A stretch of DNA of 21,113 nucleotides from Acanthamoeba sp. SK_2022b (taxonomy: Eukaryota; Discosea; Longamoebia; Acanthamoebidae). Positions 17,899 through 21,113 of this stretch are shown here, one piece after another (position 1 is the first letter of the stretch; each line of letters starts with the position of its first letter). The position numbers were made by a program, and so were the translations under genes. The notes beneath the pieces were generated by a model. The model was not told where the DNA came from. It made no database searches and worked only from the letters and a program-made list of their open reading frames with translations. The stretch lies in the NCBI GenBank assembly GCA_027943245.1, contig JANDJZ010000785.1, positions 1 through 21,113 on the forward strand, read 5' to 3'.

Positions 17899-20169
17899 AT
17901 GTCGTTCACTGAGGAAGAGGAATCCATCGACGTACGTTTGTTTGTTTGTTTCCTCCTCCCCCCTGCCATAATTTTCGAATTTAATTATTTTAATCTTGCG
18001 GCTCCGCAAACACCGCCTTTTGATTTTCTGCTGTGGAGGGAGAGAGAGATTGTACTGAGAAGAGAACACGTTGGTGGTGGTTGGTGGTTGCTGTGGTGGT
18101 GGTGATGATGGTGGTGATTACAGTTGGGCGTGAAGGGCGAGGATGCCTGGCGGGTGCGGCGAGTGTGGGTCAAGGGCAACAGGCGCACGCGGCCGGACGT
18201 GGTGGCCGCGTGCGTGCGGCCCGTGCTCAAGGCGCGCACGTTCGACGAGGTGCTCGCGCGCGTGGCCGTGGCCGCGGGGGAGCTCAAGGGGCTGGGCATA
18301 TTCAAGTCGGTCAACCTCGTGCTCGACGACCTCCCGGACGACCTCGCCGCCGCCGATCCCTCCGCGTGCGACCTCCGCGTCGAGCTCGTCGAGCACAAGC
18401 TCACCCGCATCGAAGTCAAGACCTCCACCACCGTCGGCGAGAACGAACCCGACGTCGTACGACCGCCACCCCCCCCCCATCGCACACGCACACGCGCGCG
18501 CCTGACCCACCCGTGTGTGTGTGTGTGTGTGTGTTGTGTGGCTGGGGTCATGAAGGAACGGTGGGGCTGTGCAACGCGTTCGGGCGGGCAGAGACGATCT
18601 CGGTGAGCGCGCAGGTGGGGGCCTCCAACTGGCGCGAGCACGGGAGCTCGGCCTTCGGCCTGGCCTTCAAGCGGCCCGTGCTGGGCCAGGGCCCCGGCCC
18701 CCGCCACGTCGAGGCCGACCTCACGCGCGCCTCGCACCGCCTGCCCTGGTGCGCCCTCTCCCAGACCACCCACGGCCTCGCCCTGCGCTACTCCCTCCCC
18801 TCCCACCAGGCACGTGCGCCCACCGCCTCTCCCCCCCCCCACCGCACACGCGCGCGCACGCCCGCAATGACCGTGGACTTGTCGCGCGCGCGTGTGTGTC
18901 GTGTCGTGTCGTGTCGTGTGTGCGTATGGGCACAGGTGACGTACGAGGCGAGCGCGCGCCACGTGATTCCCGAGAGCAGTGCACCGCTGGCGCTGCGTTC
19001 GCACGCGGGACACTCCCTCAAGTCGTCGGTCAAGTACGTGTACGCCCACGACACCCGCGACGATCCTCTCACCCCCACCACCGGCCACGCCTTCACCTCG
19101 TCCACGGTGCGGGCCTCTCGTTGTTTGTTTGTTCATTGGTCGTTGGTTGTTTGATTGTTTGTTTGTTTGTTTATTGGTTGATTGTTGTTGGATGTTGTGT
19201 TCGCCTTAACTTGCCCCCATTCGGGGTCGAACGCGTGCAGGAATTGGCGGGCCTCGGAGGCGACGTGCGATTCGTGAAGCAGGAGTTGGCCGCTCAGCTC
19301 AACCTGCCCCTCGGCAAGACCCGATGCGTACGTGCTGTTTTTTTTTTTTTTTTTTTTGGTGTGGCTGGCAGCTCTCTAATTTATTTTATATTTTATATTT
19401 TATTAATTGGTCAACTTTTTTTAAATATATTTTTTTTGTGGCGTTTATCTGCCCCGGGCGCAGTCCGTCAATTTGCTGGCCAAGGCCGGATACCTTCATG
19501 CGCTGGACAGCGGCTCTCGCATCGTCGACCGCTTCTTCCTCGGTGGTCCCGGTGCGCACATATCCTACACACATCGCGCGCGTGCTGTTGTCACCGCCCT
19601 CGCGCAGGGCTCACCCCCCCCCCCCCCGTTGTGTGTGTGTGATGTGCGGTGATGCGCAGGTTCGATTCGCGGGTTCCAGTACAACGCGGTCGGGCCCTCG
19701 CACCAGCAGCGGGCGCTCGGCGGTGGCGCCTACTGGGCGGGCTCGCTGCACCTTTCCTTCCCGCTGCCCCTCCGCGACGTGCCCGACTTTGTGGGCGGCC
19801 ACCTCTTCGCCAACGCCGGCAACCTCCGCCAGCCCACCCCCGGTACTGCATTCCTTTCCTCCTCCTCCTCCTCCTCCTCCTCCATTGGTTGCTTTTAGTG
19901 ACACCACCACCACCGTCATCGTCGTCGTCATTGTCGTCATCGTCGTTGTCGCGCTCTCGGCTGCCGTGTTGTTGTCGACAGGGCGATCGGTGGCGGCCAA
20001 CGTGCAGGATCTGTTCTCGGTGGACGACGTGCGGGCGTCGATCGGTGCTGGGCTGGTGCTGCGCACCATGTTCGGGCGCGTCGAGCTCAACGTGTCCCGT
20101 CCCCTCCGCAAGGCCTCCACCGACGTCGTGCAGCCCTTCCAGGTCGGCCTCTCCCTGCGCTTCCTCTGA
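17899..20169 (+). CDS. SAM50: Mitochondrial outer-membrane assembly protein Sam50
   Basis: About eight exons encode roughly 440 residues (human about 470). Exon 1 (17899-17931) gives MSFTEEEESID. Exon 2 (18124-18456) is a single POTRA-like domain (VWVKGNRRTR...LGIFKSVNLVLDD). The beta-barrel follows: GTVGLCNAFGRAETISV, AGHSLKSSVKYVYAHDTRDD, ELAGLGGDVRFVKQELAAQL, then DRFFLGGPGSIRGFQ with the conserved IRGF loop motif, and LGGGAYWAGSLHLSFPLPL. It ends in a beta-signal-like VGLSLRFL. Sam50 folds and inserts beta-barrel proteins into the mitochondrial outer membrane. The join from exon 2 to the next coding block (about 18552) has no phase-compatible GT-AG pair. The intron after SLPSHQ (18809) appears to use a GC donor. 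Identity is not in doubt; these two junctions are. Confidence 0.92.
18469..18533. repeat. Poly-C, CACG and (GT)n tracts in a Sam50 intron
   Basis: The intron that starts with GTACGACC holds a run of C about 12 bases in, then CACACG repeats, then a GT run. This is the layout typical of introns in this window. Confidence 0.8.
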
Positions 20170-20393
20170 GGGGCGTGGAGCTCCATTCACCAGGGTTCTC
20201 CCCCCCCCCCCGATGAATTTCGGCAAATAAACAACAATAAACCTCATTATCTGCTCCACCTTAGGCCTACCACCCACCATGCACCATATGTGCAACGCAC
20301 TGCAGACATCACACCATGCACCACACACAACCACCGCCTTGTTTCAAGGCTCTTGTAGTGGGGAAAAGGCCATTCATTCAGTCGCGTGGTGCG
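20170..20393. terminator. Convergent 3' ends with AATAAA signals for Sam50
   Basis: Plus-strand AATAAA hexamers lie at about 20226 and 20236, 57-70 bases past the Sam50 stop, after a poly-C run at about 20200-20210. The minus-strand sulfurtransferase ends at 20394. No reverse AATAAA for it is obvious. Confidence 0.6.
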
Positions 20394-21113
20394 TCAGTGG
20401 TGGTACTTGCGGAGCGGGACGACGTCGGGCGGGAGGTGCTGCAGGTGCTGCTTGGGGTGGCCCGAGAGAGCCCACTCCGTCCTACGCGGGTGGGCGCGTC
20501 AATCAATGGGAGTCTCGCCCAGAACGAAGCGAGCGTTGTTGTTGGTTGTTGGTTGTTGGTTGAAGCGGAGGAGGCGCAATGGAGGGGGAGCGAACCAAGA
20601 GCCGTCGTAGATGGGCACGTCGGTGCGGCCAAAGGCGTGGAAGAGGACGAGGGCCGGCTGGCACGCGGTCACGCCCGAGCCGCACATGGCCGCCACGACC
20701 TGCCGCCTGCCTTGGCCCCGGGGCGCGGTGACGGTGACGCCCCGCTGGGCAAAGAGCTCCGCCAGCTCCTCGCGGCTCTTGAGGAGCATCGCCGGCGCCA
20801 CCGCCTCTCCCCATTGGTTCGTGCGCTCCACCTGCCATGGCAACACCCGCCCGCCCACCACGTCAACCCATGGCGTGGCACGACCCGAAAGGGGGGGGGG
20901 CTAGACCTGGTGAAAGAGCAGGGTGAAGGGCAACGAAACGGAGCCTGGTATGCTCCCGCTGGGCACTCCCCTCCGCGGCTCATCTGCGCGCGCGCGCGTG
21001 CGTGTGTGGGTTTAACTTGCCGGCGCACGCGCGCGCGCACTCTCCCGCAACCATTGGTGTTGGGGGGGGGGAGGCGAGGCGGCTGCACGCACCGCTCTCG
21101 CCGCGGAACCGCT
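20394..21113 (-). CDS. MPST: 3-mercaptopyruvate sulfurtransferase, 3' part (partial)
   Basis: The gene enters from the right edge. The visible minus-strand exons are 21113-21093, 20983-20907, 20831-20596 and 20481-20394, all in phase. They encode the second rhodanese domain: RFRGESDEPRRGVPSGSIPGSVSLPF, then VERTNQWGEA and a helix with MLLKSREELAELFAQRGV. The active loop is CGSGVTA with the catalytic Cys. VPIYDGSW and TEWALSGHPKQH follow, joined across the last intron. The loop CGSGVTA, rather than C-R-K-G-V-T, points to mercaptopyruvate over thiosulfate as substrate. The enzyme moves sulfur from 3-mercaptopyruvate to a thiol or cyanide, in cytosol or mitochondria. The N-terminal domain and start are outside the window. 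The last intron holds GTTG repeats (plus-strand view, about 20534-20561). Confidence 0.9.

Noticed and set aside
17985..19136. Minus-strand open frame of 383 codons opposite Sam50
   Set aside because: Composition-driven shadow of conserved sense exons. It reads through introns and repeats and has no domain.
19659..19668. GGTTCGATTC, like a tRNA gene B box
   Set aside because: It spans the last base before, and the start of, a Sam50 exon and encodes the conserved GSIRGF motif. No A box or cloverleaf partner sequences are seen.

Overview
The window is nuclear DNA of a GC-rich, intron-rich, gene-dense protist, most likely an Acanthamoeba-like amoebozoan (inferred). Exons are strongly GC-rich at third codon positions. 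Introns are mostly about 60-130 bases and full of microsatellites (CT, GT, poly-C, poly-T, TTTTA, GGTT), and many begin with GTAC. The gene content also fits: a hisactophilin-like beta-trefoil protein, a Frizzled/Smoothened-like receptor, secreted hydrolases, TFIIB and Sam50. All exon models were built by hand from reading frames and GT-AG sites, so individual splice junctions are predictions.

Layout, left to right: (1) the 3' part of a gene with the first half of a GATA-type zinc finger (1-224, +); (2) a secreted zinc-dependent phospholipase C-like protein (718-2055, +); (3) a secreted purple acid phosphatase with all seven metal ligands, 13 exons (2232-5053, +); (4) a possible 57-residue ORF (5513-5686, +); (5) an intronless secreted DUF4397-like protein (5988-6806, -); (6) a hisactophilin-like protein with a recognisable promoter (7468-7933, +); (7) a RuvC-fold resolvase-like protein with a mitochondrial-type leader (8114-9615, +); (8) a Vps62/DUF946 protein ending in a DnaJ-type CxxCxGxG domain (9717-11663, +); (9) a Frizzled-like seven-helix receptor with a ten-cysteine ectodomain (12013-15671, +); (10) general transcription factor TFIIB (16263-17620, -); (11) mitochondrial Sam50 (17899-20169, +), divergent from TFIIB; (12) the 3' part of a 3-mercaptopyruvate sulfurtransferase gene (20394 to the right edge, -).

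This is not an operon, and most neighbours are functionally unrelated. The phospholipase C-like and acid phosphatase genes are adjacent, same-strand and both secreted, and could act in sequence on phospholipid head groups (inference). TFIIB and Sam50 share a 278-base divergent promoter region. The least ordinary items are the Frizzled-like receptor with a possible alternative basic tail, the Vps62-CxxCxGxG fusion, the RuvC-like organellar resolvase, the half GATA finger, and the consistent donor and intron composition.
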